DNA of 64,000 nt. Origin: Zygaena filipendulae. Taxonomy: Eukaryota; Arthropoda; Insecta; Lepidoptera; Zygaenidae. The notes beneath the pieces are model-generated. The model had not been told where the DNA came from. It saw only the letters and a list, made by a program, of their open reading frames with translations, and did no database searches. Location: assembly GCA_907165275.2 (NCBI GenBank), contig OU015664.1, positions 10,936,001 to 11,000,000 on the forward strand. Direction: 5' to 3'. Shown piece after piece: positions 21,754 through 33,318 of the stretch (positions within the stretch are counted from its first letter, which is position 1; the number at the start of each line of letters is the position of its first letter). Position numbers and translations under genes: made by a program.

Positions 21754-21974
21754 TAAGCCGAGCGAAGCTCGGTTGCCCAGATATTAATAAATAATAATAA
21801 TAAGTGTAGCTAGTTACCTACCTAGATATAAAGTGTAGATACATAGTTACCTAGACATAATTATGTTCAAAGGTACAATGGTCAACGGAATGAAAAAGCA
21901 AGAAAAAATCTTTCAAGTTATTAAAATAGACTAAATTGCTCAAAGGAGGAAGACCATTTACAAAAAGAAATGAG

Positions 21975-22541
21975 ATCCCATCAAAAACAAACTTGTAAAA
22001 AATCCAAGTCTCGCAACTCAGTTCTTCTACATTAAAAAGTTGTGAGATCAATGTAATACCAAGTCGGTTAATTTATTCAGTGCCTACTTAAGGGTCCTTC
22101 TGTCTAAAGTTATCATGTTATAAGCTAATCTAATAACATTTTATAGTGACCATATCAAATTTAAAAATCTTTTATGTTTTAAATAGATTGATTGGCTTGG
22201 CGATCACATGAAAACACAATGTATCTCACAAGTAATACATATTATAATTAAATTAGATTGTTTAGAACCATAATTATGTATTACATGTGAGATATATTGT
22301 GTTTTCACGTGATCGCCAAGCCAATCAATCTATCTAAAACATAAAAGATTTTTAAATTTGATATGGTCACTATAAAATGTTATTAGATTAGCTTATAACA
22401 TGATAACTTTAGACAGAAGGACCCTTAAGTAGGCACTGAATAAATTAACCGACTTGGTATTACATTGATCTCACAACTTTTTAATGTAGAAGAACTGAGT
22501 TGCGAGACTTGGATTTTTTACAAGTTTGTTTTTGATGGGAT
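21975..22541. repeat. Large near-perfect inverted repeat (266-bp arms, 35-bp spacer)
   Basis: Left arm 21975-22240 and right arm 22276-22541. I read four mismatches, all in the ~72 bases next to the spacer; the outer ~190 bases look identical. The spacer is AT-rich. The sequence of the left arm continues outward for at least 40 bases (CTCAAAGGAGGAAGACCATT) and the right one does not, so the right arm is a shorter inverted copy. No TE termini are clear. It lies in globin intron 1. Confidence 0.9.
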
Positions 22542-23769
22542 AAGTAATATCATCATTATTTTGAGTTCAGTGATCGATAAGTATTCGAGATCTTCCCTAA
22601 ATTATTTGCCACGCCTTTTCAACGATTTGTTTATTTATTGAAACTATGGATTGTATATTTAACTAAGAAATTCAAGATGTAGGTAAAATTCCAGTAAGTA
22701 CTTAACCATATCTTTTGTAAGTGCTTTCTATATTTTCTCGCGCGGATTAGTGATGAAAAGTAGATGGGTATATAAGCACTATGGCTCCTTTTTCTCGCTC
22801 GTTCACTTTAATATCTCGGGTGTTATTGATCGCTTAGCTCCCTTGTATAAAATCTACTATATCTTCTATAACTAGTACTATATCCTCAACTCCTATCATT
22901 AATTGTATTAATTTGGAAACGTACTTAAATGAACTGAGACTGCAACCTCTTAAATAAGTAGGTAGGTACTCATAGCAAAATGTGAAGGTAATATTTATTC
23001 AAAGTACACTTCCAGGACGCAAAAGGTATAAGACATCTGATGAACAAAGAAAAACCTTTACCATCTTAAAAAAATATAACAATACCTACCGGTAATACAT
23101 AGAAGCGAGATGGATATCAAAAGCTTGGAGTTCCACTCGACCTTACCCTTTTAAATACAATAGAATATAGCCATATCGGTACTCGTTCACAAGCTACCGT
23201 TTCCACGAGCATCCTCATGGGAATTAAAAAGGATGGCAATTTGATCTCCAGAGTTCTGAATGGGAAGTGTAATTTAGAATTTCGTTTATATTTTCTTAGG
23301 AGCCGCGTTGGCGACGGAACCATCACCGACGTGCCACCAGCCATGTTGACTGGCCCGCCTTTTTAGGGTTACAAAGCATAAGTAAATAACCTCGAAATTA
23401 CGGGTTAAAATACACACTAGGGCGAATTGTTTTGCTATGGAAATAAAAACGATGGATATTTTTGTACTCAGTCAACTTTGCGAAGGATAATTTACTGTAT
23501 TTTTTTTTTGTTAGATCAGGTACGATCTTTAGGTAAAAGAAATGTGGTGCTGGAGAAGTCTTCAGCCTCGAAATCGGAGGAGTTTTGATGGAGGCTTCGG
23601 TTCCATGATTAATTTTTATATTTAGAAAAACTGTTAATTTCCTTAGGCCTAATATTTTAGAGTTTTCAATAGCGTTATTAACGTGTTCATTTAAAATCTC
23701 TTTCGCTACTTTCGGCAGAATCCTTTAAGAGTTTTGAGGAAGATTTCACTTTTACATATTTTACATGAG
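22542..23769. other. Spacer, one unassigned frame
   Basis: Minus-strand frame 23117-23344 starts MAGGTSVMVPSPTRLLRKYK in a locally GC-richer context and is followed by GGGTAAGG, which could pass as a donor. No domain recognised and it does not join the globin in frame by sequence logic. Left as unassigned. Confidence 0.35.
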
Positions 23770-24350
23770 ACCTGTAGGTACGTAATAGTACATTGTTATC
23801 CTAGGGGTGAAAGTAGATCGAGGGACTAAATAAGTCTTTCTCCCGAGAATAACACTGTGCTTTTCATTACGAATGCAAGGAAAGTCAAAATAAAAATAGG
23901 AATTAGCTAAAGAAAAAAATTAGTGAATTTTATTTTACATAAATCAACCATTAGGTGTGCTACTGGCCAGTAAGTATGCCCCCTATGACATAAAAAAAGC
24001 TTGAGTTTCTGCAGTATCCAGCTGTCAGTTGAAAGCGATTCTCCCTAGAGCTGAAAAGTGTTACTTTCAACCCGCTTCTCAGGCAACTTCAGACCTACTT
24101 TCCGAGTATGACTAATGAAAAGTATATTTTGACTATTTGGGGCCATTTGCAAATAGGCAGTTCTCACGGAAGGATATAAATCGTCATAGTACCTACAGTT
24201 CATTCTGTATTCGTCAAGCATAAATAATTCCACAGTACCTACTCGTATATATAATATAACACAGAGAAAATAATATATTAGTTAGAGAAGCAATGTTGGT
24301 GGAGCAGGCGCGCCAAGGTTGTAAAGAAAGTTATAGCAAATGCTCTAAAC
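23770..24350 (-). mobile_element. Family M repeat, minus copy
   Basis: Shares several blocks with 45.34-46.13 kb in inverse orientation: TGTTATCCTAGGGGTGAAAG, GCATTCGTAATGAAAAGCAC, AGGTCTGAAGTTGCCTGAGA. The block GGCAGGCGCGC...GCTCTAA at its right end is in the same orientation as in the other copy, so the structure is rearranged. Confidence 0.5.
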
Positions 24351-24392
24351 TAAACAACAAATCAAAGGTGCATTTCGTTACAGTTTTATTAA

Positions 24393-24871
24393 TAAAGGCG
24401 GAAACACACTTGTGTGTCGTATCGTGTGGTGTCGCGACAGAAGCATATCGGTTCCAAATCAAATCAAATCAAATATATTTTATTGCACACACACAGTAGA
24501 AAACACATTAACAAAAATACATAAACATACATTTAAATATGGTTAAAGACATAAATTTACTGTCGTGTTGTGGCACATTCTGTTGTGGTGCTTCTCTAAA
24601 CATTACTAAGGTTTTTGCGCATTATAGGAAATTTTTCTTCTAATACCAAAACCGACAATAATGTCTTAACCGACTAAGAAAATTCTTGACATTTCTTGTA
24701 TTATGTATGGTCTCATACAACAATCAAAGCGACTGGATATATTATTAGACATTTCCTATACGACACAAGAAAAATTTCTTATAATGTGCAAAAGGCGTAA
24801 ATGTATGAAACCGATATTATACTTCTATCGCGACGCAACAGGACATGACACATAGGTGTGTTTCCGCCTTA
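24393..24871. mobile_element. Family N fold-back element
   Basis: Left TAAAGGCGGAAACACACTTG...TCGCGACAGAAG and right CTTCTATCGCGACG...GGTGTGTTTCCGCCTTAA are inverted repeats of about 60 bp. A LINE tail sits inside. Confidence 0.65.
24456..24545 (-). mobile_element. LINE 3' end, (GATTT)n tail
   Basis: On the minus strand: TGTGTGCAATAAAATATATTTGATTTGATTTG. Same type of tail at 47.58 kb. Nested in family N. Confidence 0.6.
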
Positions 24872-25292
24872 AATGTTTTTGTTCTTGATGAATTGGTTTT
24901 GTGTACGATAATGACCCGACGACACTAGTTTTCATACCACAGTGAGTTGATGTCCTTTCTTGAACAGAATATAGATAACTTTTCTGTGGTATATAACAAT
25001 ACGTGAGGGCAGGTGAAACTATAAATGCAAAAGGTATCGGACATTGGGGCTAATGGACAGGGCGAGCACCCCCGGGCCCCGGAGCTGGGTAATCTGACGT
25101 GCGCTTATCCTATGCCAGATTATATTTTTAGGGTAAATTGAATTGTTGTGCTATACAAAACTCAACGTAGATATTGACTTGTCTACCTAGTTTAGTACTA
25201 CTAGATAGACAAGTCTTACTCGTGTTCACATTTCTCATAGCCAAAAGTGGACTTTGGAAGTGCAAAAATTACCAATATCTTTTGGACGCCAA

Positions 25293-25499
25293 TCCTACTA
25301 ATATTATAAACGCGAAAGTTTGTAAGTATGGATGGATGGATGGATGGATGGATGGATGGATGGATGTTACTCTTTTACGCAAAAACTGCTGGATGGATTT
25401 AAATGAAACTTTACAATAATATAGCTTATACATCAGATTAACACATAGGGTACTTTTTATCCCGAAATTAACGCGGGTGAAACCGCGGGGCACAACTAG
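25293..25499 (+). mobile_element. Helitron-like element Hel-19
   Basis: A|TCCTACTAATATTATAAACG ... AACGCGGGTGAAACCGCGGGGCACAACTAG|T. Carries (GGAT)8 at 25330-25365. About 20 bases are missing between ATCCCG and AAATTAACGC. Confidence 0.85.
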
Positions 25500-25729
25500 T
25501 TAGTAATAACATTATAATCTATAAAATGAAGTTATTGATACAGAAAGCTTTATCGAGAGAAAGTGTACCCATTGCTTTATTGCTCGCTCGCTCTCTATAT
25601 AGGTAATCAATGAAATAATATTTTCAAGGACAGTTCATTGACTTTATGAATTGATTTAGTTTTAGCTCTAGTGTTGTTATCAATTTATTAAACTTTCAAG
25701 CGGTGTTCCGGTTTCACAACACAATAAAC

Positions 25730-25934
25730 GGACACAGATAAGCAATAACATGTTAACCCACAAAATAAAGTCATTCATACAGAACGCTTTATTGAGAGTA
25801 ATAGAAAGTTTTTTAATAATTTTTCTACCTTATTACATTGTTTAAAAAAAATGGTGGCACACAATGGTGTTATAATTTTAAAACACTCAAAGTTTCTCCA
25901 ATGTGGGTTAACACACTATTGCTTATCTATGTCC
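25730..25934. mobile_element. Family H MITE, copy 2
   Basis: GGACACAGATAAGCAATAAC ... TATTGCTTATCTATGTCC, with exact 4-bp duplication AAAC at 25726-25729 and 25935-25938. Confidence 0.9.
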
Positions 25935-26544
25935 AAACAAGGTGTGGCGTAATTTAAACCCTTTGATGGTCCGATCCTTAATCAAAAACTATAATTACGT
26001 AGTATTCGACTTTCATTTCTTGTAGAGATTTTATTTGTCAGCAAAAATTCCGCACTCACGTAAAAACCGTTGAAGTGTCAATTAAGAGGGATTCGTGATA
26101 AAATTTTAAAATAGCACGTCAATTCCGATCTTAACAACCGTGTATGTGACTCAAAATAGCTTGGCAATGATGTTTTATCTCATCCAATAAATGTGACATA
26201 TAAATTTATATGTGAGAGACGATAAAGAATGGTTTTATGCCATTTTTAATGCAAGCTCGGACTGGTAAACTGGCTACTCGACTTATTGCTTATCCGGCGC
26301 ACTTAGCATAATGATAAAAATGACAACAAACAGAATTGTATACTATTTTTTGAACATAAGCTAGGTCATTTCCTATTTTTTCTTTCTTTTTCAAAACAAA
26401 GTATCCTGCCATTCTCCACTCAGGTCTTGAAGCCTTCGCTTTGGCCTATATAGAATCCTCAGTTACCCTGAGAGTTCAATATTGCAGGTCGACTTTACAA
26501 AATACATGTGAAATAGGTTCTTATAACAAAAAATCAATTATTAA
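25935..26544. other. Spacer, nothing recognised
   Basis: No gene or element limits that I can support. Confidence 0.4.
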
Positions 26545-26714
26545 TAAAAATGTTTTATATTCCTGTCTGTTTGTTCCGGCTAAACTTACGGAACGGTTGG
26601 ACAAAGTTTAAAGTTAGTTTCACTGGCATGTTAGGGAATAACTGAAGCTACTTTCCTCCGTATTCCTGTGGAAACTCCGAATCTCACGCGGGTGAATCCG
26701 CGAGGCACAGCTAG
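26545..26714 (+). mobile_element. Helitron-like element Hel-20 (second subtype)
   Basis: Body CTGTCTGTTTGTTCCGGCTAA, 3' end CTCACGCGGGTGAATCCGCGAGGCACAGCTAG before T. The same subtype recurs at 37.66 kb. Confidence 0.65.
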
Positions 26715-27177
26715 TGATAACATATTATTATGCTACCGTTACAGTAAAAAATAATCTTACGTGGTCTAATGTGTCCACATTCATTTCACCTAGTTCCATA
26801 ATTATAGTGGAATATATCGACCGCGTGTGAAGTGCCGACCTACATTCAGAAAGCCTCCTCAATCCGCCCGAGTGCTCCACACTCGTCCCAGAGGGGCCGT
26901 TAACCTGTGGACGGCGTTCGGTAGCCGCGGCTCAAGGGAACCAACGTGATTGTGGTCATTATCAACAGTTAACGTTCGAGCGAGGAGACGTATTTTTGAA
27001 TCGCTCGAATTAATTTTCACACACGTAATCGCAGGATTCGCATGCGAATGCGTAGGTAAGATGGTATTTTTGAAATGTCATTTCACGTGAATTTCGCAAC
27101 GAGTGGGTCGGACCACTCTCATTTGAATTCATCGATCGAAAGTTTGACGTTTAGTGACATAACGTCATTTTCATAAT

Positions 27178-28187
27178 GGGGATGTTGACTACTTTTGAAA
27201 ATCAAAATTCTAATTAGTCCGTTCTTAGAAAATAAAAAGCAATAGACATGTATTTTTTGCTTTTTCAAATAAAGTAAAATATACACAGATAAAGCGCATT
27301 AAAGTTTATGTTGAGGGGGTCGTGACGTCACAAACCACTAAAACCGCCATACAAACTGTCCGAATAGTGACGTCACGCGAAATTTCAACACAATGTATCG
27401 CCGTTATTTTTAGATTACGTAAAAAAGAAAAAATACGTATGCATTATTTTTCTCAGAATAGGTCTAAGTATTAAAGTGTATCTCTTATACCTACACTATT
27501 GTGTACAATTTCATGATAACCCACGCAATATTTTGTAATCGCAATATCTCGTAATTTCATGCGAACCCCCAAAACTATTATTTTGAAAATGTGCCCGTCT
27601 TACAGTCGCGCGGCGGAGAAATTAAAATGGCGTCAGCCGCATTGTGCTGAATGTGCTGATGATGGCGAAGTAGTCGATGACTGTCTTTTTATTTTATATT
27701 ATATGTTATTATACGGAAATAATACGGAAATATTATATTATTTATTATTCTGTCTGTGTTTTATTATTATGATATGCATTTATTTATTTATTTCAGTTTA
27801 TTTATAATTGTTTGTCTCAAGTATTTAATATTTATGTTATATTTTATATGTAATGTTTTATTTTTTAAGCTATTTGTTTTTTATTTTTGTTTTTTATATG
27901 ATTGTGTTTTCCTCTTCTGCTGTTACTCCCGTCCGTGCGTGACAACGGGCTGCCAACTGAAAACCAGCGCTAGGTGTACCCGCACCTAGCTAATGCTGAG
28001 TTGGTGACCCTTTCGGCAGAGCATGCAAGAAAACTTGGGTTTTGGTTTTAGATTAAGTACTTCTTTAGTGTTTGTTTATTATTCTTGTGTGTTTTGCAGA
28101 AATAAATTTTATTCTATTCTATTCTATTCTATTCAATATTTTTAATTAATCTACAAGACGGGCTAAAAAAAAATAGTCAACATGCCC
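27178..28187 (+). mobile_element. Family A MITE, copy 4, split by a LINE
   Basis: Left part to about 27451, right part from about 28135, ending TAGTCAACATGCCC. Both TGACGTCA sites intact. Confidence 0.8.
27452..28134 (+). mobile_element. 5'-truncated LINE with (TTCTA)n tail
   Basis: Ends AATAAATTTTATTCTATTCT with four to five TTCTA repeats, right at the point where family A resumes. The flanks ATTATTTTT and AATATTTTT could be an eroded duplication. Only 3' sequence is present, so the clade is open. Confidence 0.7.
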
Positions 28188-28795
28188 ATTTGACATGATT
28201 GATAGTTTGACGACTTCAAGAACGTTTCGTTTCAAGTCCGATTAAGTACCGGTTTATGAAAATCTATGAGAGTTAGCTTCCGGTTTTTAAATATTCTGCG
28301 TAAAATGAAACAAATCGAAAGGAGTTTCAGAAAACAGCAACACCGTATTCGAATGATTCAATAATATTGCAAAATGGGATTCAGTGAATTTGAATTCGCA
28401 TGTGAATTGAATTCACTTAAGATATTCGAGCGATTCAAAAATACGACCCCAGACATTTAAGGTGAACTCCGCGATTACTGACCACCGAGGTAATGGACGG
28501 ATAAGTAGCGAACTTGAGTGCTATTGTATTCGTACTTTAATAAAACTTACTTATGCAAACGTTATTTGAATATCGATTTAGTGAAGTTCACAAGCGAACG
28601 AATCTGTAAAAATCAAATTAAAGTTAAGATTTTATGTAAATTAAATTTGATTTAAGTTTAAATATTTTCCAACCTTCTTAGCCAGGTTAACTCAAACTCA
28701 ACGATCCTATTATATTGTTTATTCATAGAAAACTAAGGAATGAATCGTCGTGCCAGGTGGTCACGTAAAATCGTCCAATAAAAATGCCCTACACT

Positions 28796-29300
28796 AACAA
28801 GTTAAAAATAACAAAATACCAATTTAATCCAAAAGACAAAAATACTCGTAGTATTATTATTGGTTTGTGCAAAGATATTGAAAGAGAATAGATTGACAAT
28901 ACGCTCGGCCGCTAAAGCTTTCCCTTGAACCACGCAGCGGTCGAATGATCTTATGCTAACAAAATGCCGTTGGCTAGCAGAGACTATTGTCTATAGATAC
29001 CATTTGACGGAGAGCGATGTGATTGGCTATTTGAAATGTACTTTGTGGTGACTGGTACTGCTACTGCTGGTTGGACTGCGTCGCAACGATGTGATTGGTT
29101 TTTATTTGATCATTCCCCCCGCAAAAATTGGTTGACGTGGTTGCATAGTTAAAGTTTGTATTGTTCGTCTATTCTCTTATAATGTCTTTGGAGTTGTGCT
29201 GCCACTGATCCGTTTGAATTCGGTGCCAAGCCCGCTGGTGTCTGCCCACTTGGGTTATTCGCATCACGACGAGCTCGTGGCGCGAGTGGACGTCGACGAC
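28796..29300. mobile_element. Family I, half copy nested in K
   Basis: TTAAAAATAACAAAATACC ... TTGGTTTGTGC, then after the family J insertion CTGCCACTGATCCGTTTGAATTCGG and CCGCTGGTGTCTGCCC. Only one arm of the hairpin seen at 59.05-59.38 kb is present. Confidence 0.6.
28870..29190 (-). mobile_element. Family J hAT-like MITE, copy 1, innermost
   Basis: Ends CAAAGATATTGAAAGAGAAT and (complement) CAAAGACATTATAAGAGAAT. 8-bp flanks GGTTTGTG and GAGTTGTG are an imperfect duplication. Inverse of the copy at 47.12 kb. Contains ATGTGATTGG twice. Confidence 0.85.
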
Positions 29301-29348
29301 GTGACATGACGATTCTTTAAGTTTTCTATGCGTTTATGATTAATTATA

Positions 29349-29420
29349 GATAGATAAATAACTCTTTATTGTATACTAAACAAAAAAAGTTTTATAAAAG
29401 AGAGGAAATTGGATAAGTGT
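29349..29420 (-). mobile_element. LINE 3' tail, (TATC)n
   Basis: On the minus strand GTATACAATAAAGAGTTATTTATCTATCTAT. Only the end is present. Confidence 0.5.
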
Positions 29421-29436
29421 TTACATATATTAGGTA

Positions 29437-29627
29437 AGCTATGCCCCGCGGTTTCACCCGCAGCAATTTCGGAGTTCCCGCGGGAATTCCGGGATAAAAA
29501 GTACCCTATGTCCTTCGCTGTACCCCTGACAACGTGCATGCCAAATTTCATCCGAATCTGTTGAGCCGTTTTTGCGTGATTGAGTAACAAACATCCAAAC
29601 ATCCACACTTTTATAATATTAGTAGGA
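29437..29627 (-). mobile_element. Helitron-like element Hel-21
   Basis: 3' end reads (plus view) AAGCTATGCCCCGCGGTTTCACCCGC with CTAG lost; 5' end TCCTACTAATATTATAAAAG. Confidence 0.75.
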
Positions 29628-29804
29628 GTAAGGAATTAATGCAAATAGTATAAATATACAGGAATATTTTTTATTCAGTGCGCAAACTTTTACAAATTAA
29701 TCTTAAAGGAGTTTTAATAAACATTTTTTTTGTTTTGTTAGTCATAGTACAAAAAAGTGAAGTTATCGTGAACGAAAGATGTATATTTTGCAATGGGATG
29801 GGGA

Positions 29805-30122
29805 TGTAGACTACTGGTTTGAAAATCAAAATTCTATTAGTCCGTCAGTTAGAAAATAAAAAAACAATAGATACGTATTTTTTGCTTTTTTAAATAAATT
29901 AAAATATACAGAGATAAACCGCATTAAAGTTTAGGGTGAGGGGGTCGTGACGTCACTAACCGCTAAAACCGCCATACAAACTGTCCATCAAGTGACGTCA
30001 CGCAAAATTTCAACTCAATATATCTCCGTTATTTTTTGATTACATAAAAAAAAAAATACGTGTCCAATATTTTTTAATAATCTACAAGATGGACTAAAAA
30101 ATAAAAATTAGTTAACATACCC
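29805..30122 (+). mobile_element. Family A MITE, copy 5
   Basis: GGGATGTAGACTACTGG ... GTTAACATACCC, both TGACGTCA sites intact. Flanks CAAT and ATTG. Confidence 0.8.
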
Positions 30123-30880
30123 ATTGCGCGGGTCATTCATTGGCTACTCTATTCGCCGCCGCCACCGCTGCGCGCGAAGCGCTCGTTCGGCTAGGTATTT
30201 ATTTACGTTGGTTTACAATGTACCGACAGACAGCTGATCGAGGTCTTAATATTAAGTACCTACACATTTTGTTTTAGAAAACGAAATACTTATCTTCATA
30301 GTATGTTATTAGTCACTAAACAAAGTTATAATTAAATCCCATTTGAAATTTCAGAATGGTCTATTATCGTCAAGTTGAATTCTCATTTTTTCCCGTTACT
30401 TAATAAAGAGTTTGTACGAGATCTCGTTGCGAATTCATTGAGGTATTTTACCTTATTTAATAATATCTATCAGATCTCTCTTCCGAGGGAAAGGGATTCG
30501 GTATTTGTAATGAAGTGGTAGGTAGGTACCTACTTACCTATAGAAATGATTCTTGCAAAAGTTTACATTTTGTTTCGGGAGAAAGGCTATTACCATCGAC
30601 CACACAGCCCATAGACGCCTAATGTTTGATTTTGCGTATTGAATGCATTCTGGCAACTAGCTGAGGTAAGAGAAGCGGGGTTGCAACGCCGTGATTGGTT
30701 AATTCAAGGCCACACGCGCTAGTTACACGCCGTGATTGGCTAATTCACATTTATATCGGAACTATAAGTCAGATGTGTTGACAGGAGCCATTCGCCTGTT
30801 ATTAGGCGTCTATGGGCTGTGTGGTCGATGGCTATTACTAACAGATGAAACTGTTTGGAAAGATGTTAGAATCAATATAA
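30123..30880. other. Spacer with short GC-rich patch
   Basis: 30123-30200 is GC-rich (CGCCGCCGCCACCGCTGCGC). 30590-30840 has an imperfect inverted pair: TATTACCATCGACCACACAGCCC and GGGCTGTGTGGTCGATGGCTATTA (about 30589 and 30811), with ACGCCGTGATTGG repeated between. It may be one more fold-back MITE of ~250 bp. Confidence 0.5.
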
Positions 30881-31063
30881 TCCTACTTATTGTGGATGTT
30901 TGGATGTTTGTTACTCAATCACGCAAAAACCGCCGAACGGATTTGGATGAAATTCGGCATGCACGTTGTCAGGGGTACAGAAAAGGACACATGGTACTTT
31001 TTATCCCGGAATACCCGCGGGAACTCCGAAATTACCGCGGGCGAAACCGCGAGGCACAGCTAG
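30881..31063 (+). mobile_element. Helitron-like element Hel-22
   Basis: A|TCCTACTTATTGTGGATG ... ACCGCGGGCGAAACCGCGAGGCACAGCTAG|T. Confidence 0.8.
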
Positions 31064-31098
31064 TGAATAATATATTAGGTATATTATTACCAGTATTA

Positions 31099-31294
31099 TC
31101 CCTACTAATATTATAAATGCGACAGTTACTCTGTCTGTCTGTTTGTTACGCTTTCACGCCTTAACGGCTCAACCGATCATCATGAAATTTTGCACACAGG
31201 TAATTTCGAATCCGCAGGGTGAAAAGAGGTATTGGAGGCCATAAAGGGAACAGTTAGCAAAAAGCTACTCGACGCTGCGGGTTAATAGGGCTAG
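31099..31294 (+). mobile_element. Helitron-like element Hel-23, odd 3' end
   Basis: Good 5' end A|TCCCTACTAATATTATAAAT and body to TGAAATTTTGCACACAGG. The 3' half diverges (GCTGCGGGTTAATAGGGCTAG). Confidence 0.6.
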
Positions 31295-31366
31295 TCCACT
31301 TGTTCCTACCAAAGTGTTCCCCCCTGATATGAAAGTCGTTTTGAGCATTCGTAACATTCTAGAAAA

Positions 31367-31537
31367 CTAGCGTTTCACCCGCTTTGATGTCGGAGTTCCC
31401 GCGGGAATTCCGGGATTAAAAGTACCCTATGTCCTTCTCTGTACCCCTGACAACTTGTAAGCAAAATTTCATGATGATCGGCATAATAAACAAACTACTA
31501 AAAATACAAACACATTTGCATTTATAATGTGTTAGGA
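31367..31537 (-). mobile_element. Helitron-like element Hel-24
   Basis: Plus view CTAGCGTTTCACCCGCTTTG ... ATTTATAATGTGTTAGGA. Close to Hel-23 in opposite orientation. Confidence 0.65.
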
Positions 31538-31771
31538 TAGCGGGCGACGTTCGGTTAACCACTCATAAGCGTACAAACGAAATAACTACATACAAATTAT
31601 AGTAAATTATGTTGAATTTCTCAGACAGCACTGCGGTAGTTCTCATCAATTTGAGCAAAGCGTTGCTTAGAGAATTTGCATTGCTGAATGCGGCTGCATC
31701 AGCATAATATTCCGAGCGAGAGTCGCTTTTGTCAAAGTGTTTCAAAAGATCCTAGTGCTTTTATAATATTA

Positions 31772-31964
31772 CTAGCTGTTCCCCGCATTATTTTAGAGTT
31801 CCCTCGGGAATTCCGGATTACAATATAGCCTATGTTACTCAGGGATAATGTAGCTTTCTAATGGTGAAAGAATTTTTGAAATCGGTCCAGTAGTTTTTGA
31901 GTTAAAACGTAATAAACAAACAAACAAAAACTCAAATCTTTCCTCTTTATAATATAAGTATAGA
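31772..31964 (-). mobile_element. Helitron-like element Hel-25
   Basis: CTAGCTGTTCCCCGCATTAT ... TATAATATAAGTATAGA before T. The ATCGGTCCAGTAGTTTTTGAG body marks the second subtype. Confidence 0.65.
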
Positions 31965-32026
31965 TATTTTGAGCTGTTAATAAATATAATGGCTTTGTTA
32001 TTACAATATGTTATTATAATATACCT

Positions 32027-32835
32027 TGTCGCGCTTACTTTGAAGGAACGGTACGGAAGAAAAGGTCCGATGGATTGGCGACTGATTATTATTTATTGCC
32101 TTCCCGGCCCGTTCCCGGTAGATAGGTACAAGTAGGTACAATTAGCGACACTGGCCTCAGCGGTAAGTGGTAGGTGGCTCGTAGATGGTGACGACGCTGG
32201 TGCCGCGGCGGCTGCTGTAGGCAGCGGCTGGAGTACGCCTGGAGTAGTCCAGGAGTAGGGCTGGTAGGTGCCTGGAGTCTCGGCGGTAGATGGTAGGTGC
32301 CTGGAATGCGCCGGGGTAGTCCGGGGGTAGGGCTGGTAGGTGCCTGGAACCTGGAGCGAGGGCTTCGGTTACCATCAGCAAGTCCGTAGCTGGCTGCCTT
32401 TCCACCCCGTGAGAACCAGCGGTCGCAAGGTAGTAGCGATAGTGCTTTAGTAGGAATTGCAGCCAGCCAGACTAGATTAAGCGAGAAGCAGCTTAGTAGT
32501 GTGAATGTGAATGAGAACTCACCCTAGAGGGTCATCAGCACTAGCACGTTTAGTAGGTACCGCGCGGTAGATGCGCAGTACCATTAGACAGCACAAATTA
32601 GTATGTGCGGTAGGCGCACATTTAAACGCACGTTAGAAAAGATTGGCCGCAACACGTACCCGCGTGTAGCGCGGTGCACGTGCAGCGGCCGTCTGTCAAG
32701 GCGTCGAGTGCCACAGGTCGGCTACTCGCCGTTAACCGGCACGGGTGCGCGGGAGGGGAATCTTTAGAGATTCACGATGCGCAGCGTGCAATAAAAATAG
32801 GTTTTATCTTCCGAATGTGAGTCTGCAACGTTACA
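32027..32835 (-). repeat. 3' LTR of the non-autonomous element
   Basis: TGT...ACA. On the minus strand AATAAA lies about 65-70 bases before its 3' end. The GC-rich middle (GGTAGGTGCCTGGA repeated three times) gives an 82-codon frame present in both LTRs; I do not call it a gene. Confidence 0.9.
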
Positions 32836-32848
32836 GTACCCCCTCAGA
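32836..32848 (-). other. Polypurine tract
   Basis: Minus strand TCTGAGGGGGTAC directly before the 3' LTR. Confidence 0.6.
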
Positions 32849-33318
32849 AAATTCAGGATTTTAGCTGGCAACCTTAGTGGTAAAATCCGTCTATGCTACC
32901 TGTGAATCTTTGCTCCTTATCCTTTCATTCCTCTCGAACATTCTTTCATACCTCCCTCTTTCAAACTGTCTTTGATCCTGTTAGTCAGACCTCAGACTCC
33001 TAACAACCAGAGTACACTAGTTAGCACTAAACTATACTCGAGAAACAAAGGGTGTAGGTTCATGTTTAGATACATGCTCCTCACATCACAAGTAGACCGG
33101 TAGTATTGTGAATAGGGTAGTACTTAGTACGCTAGTTCGTTTTTGCTTAGCTGGATAGACGAAATAAGGTGAGTTTCCATTATAAGAATAAGCAAAACAA
33201 TACAAAATTAGTGCTATAATTGGCCAAAGGTAGATAAAAAAAATTTAGGGTAGGTAGTGTTATAAATAGCCAACAAGCTCAATTTATGAAGCTAAGTATA
33301 ATAATTAAGCAGTATTTA

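Larger units (their letters stand above)
26990..28444. mobile_element. Family P element, outer layer of a three-deep nest
   Basis: Ends GTATTTTTGAATCGCTCGAA and its exact complement (21 bp perfect). Flanked by GAC on both sides (26987-26989 and 28445-28447), which fits a 3-bp duplication. Non-coding interior; contains family A copy 4. Confidence 0.75.
28678..29348. mobile_element. Family K fold-back, copy 3, outer layer of a three-deep nest
   Basis: Left TTAGCCAGGTTAACTC...CATAGAAAACTAAGG and right GTGACATGACGATTC...GTTTTCTATGCG match the two arms of the compact copy at 57.77 kb. Right tip eroded. Confidence 0.6.

Noticed and set aside
23117..23344. Possible alternative first exon (MAGGTSVMVPS...)
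   Set aside because: GC-richer start and a GTAAGG after it are suggestive, but there is no homology that I recognise and no evidence that it joins exon 2.
32157..32405. 82-codon frame in both LTRs (also 34201-34449)
   Set aside because: Present twice only because the LTRs are identical; it follows a short GC-rich repeat (GGTAGGTGCCTGGA) and resembles no protein I know.
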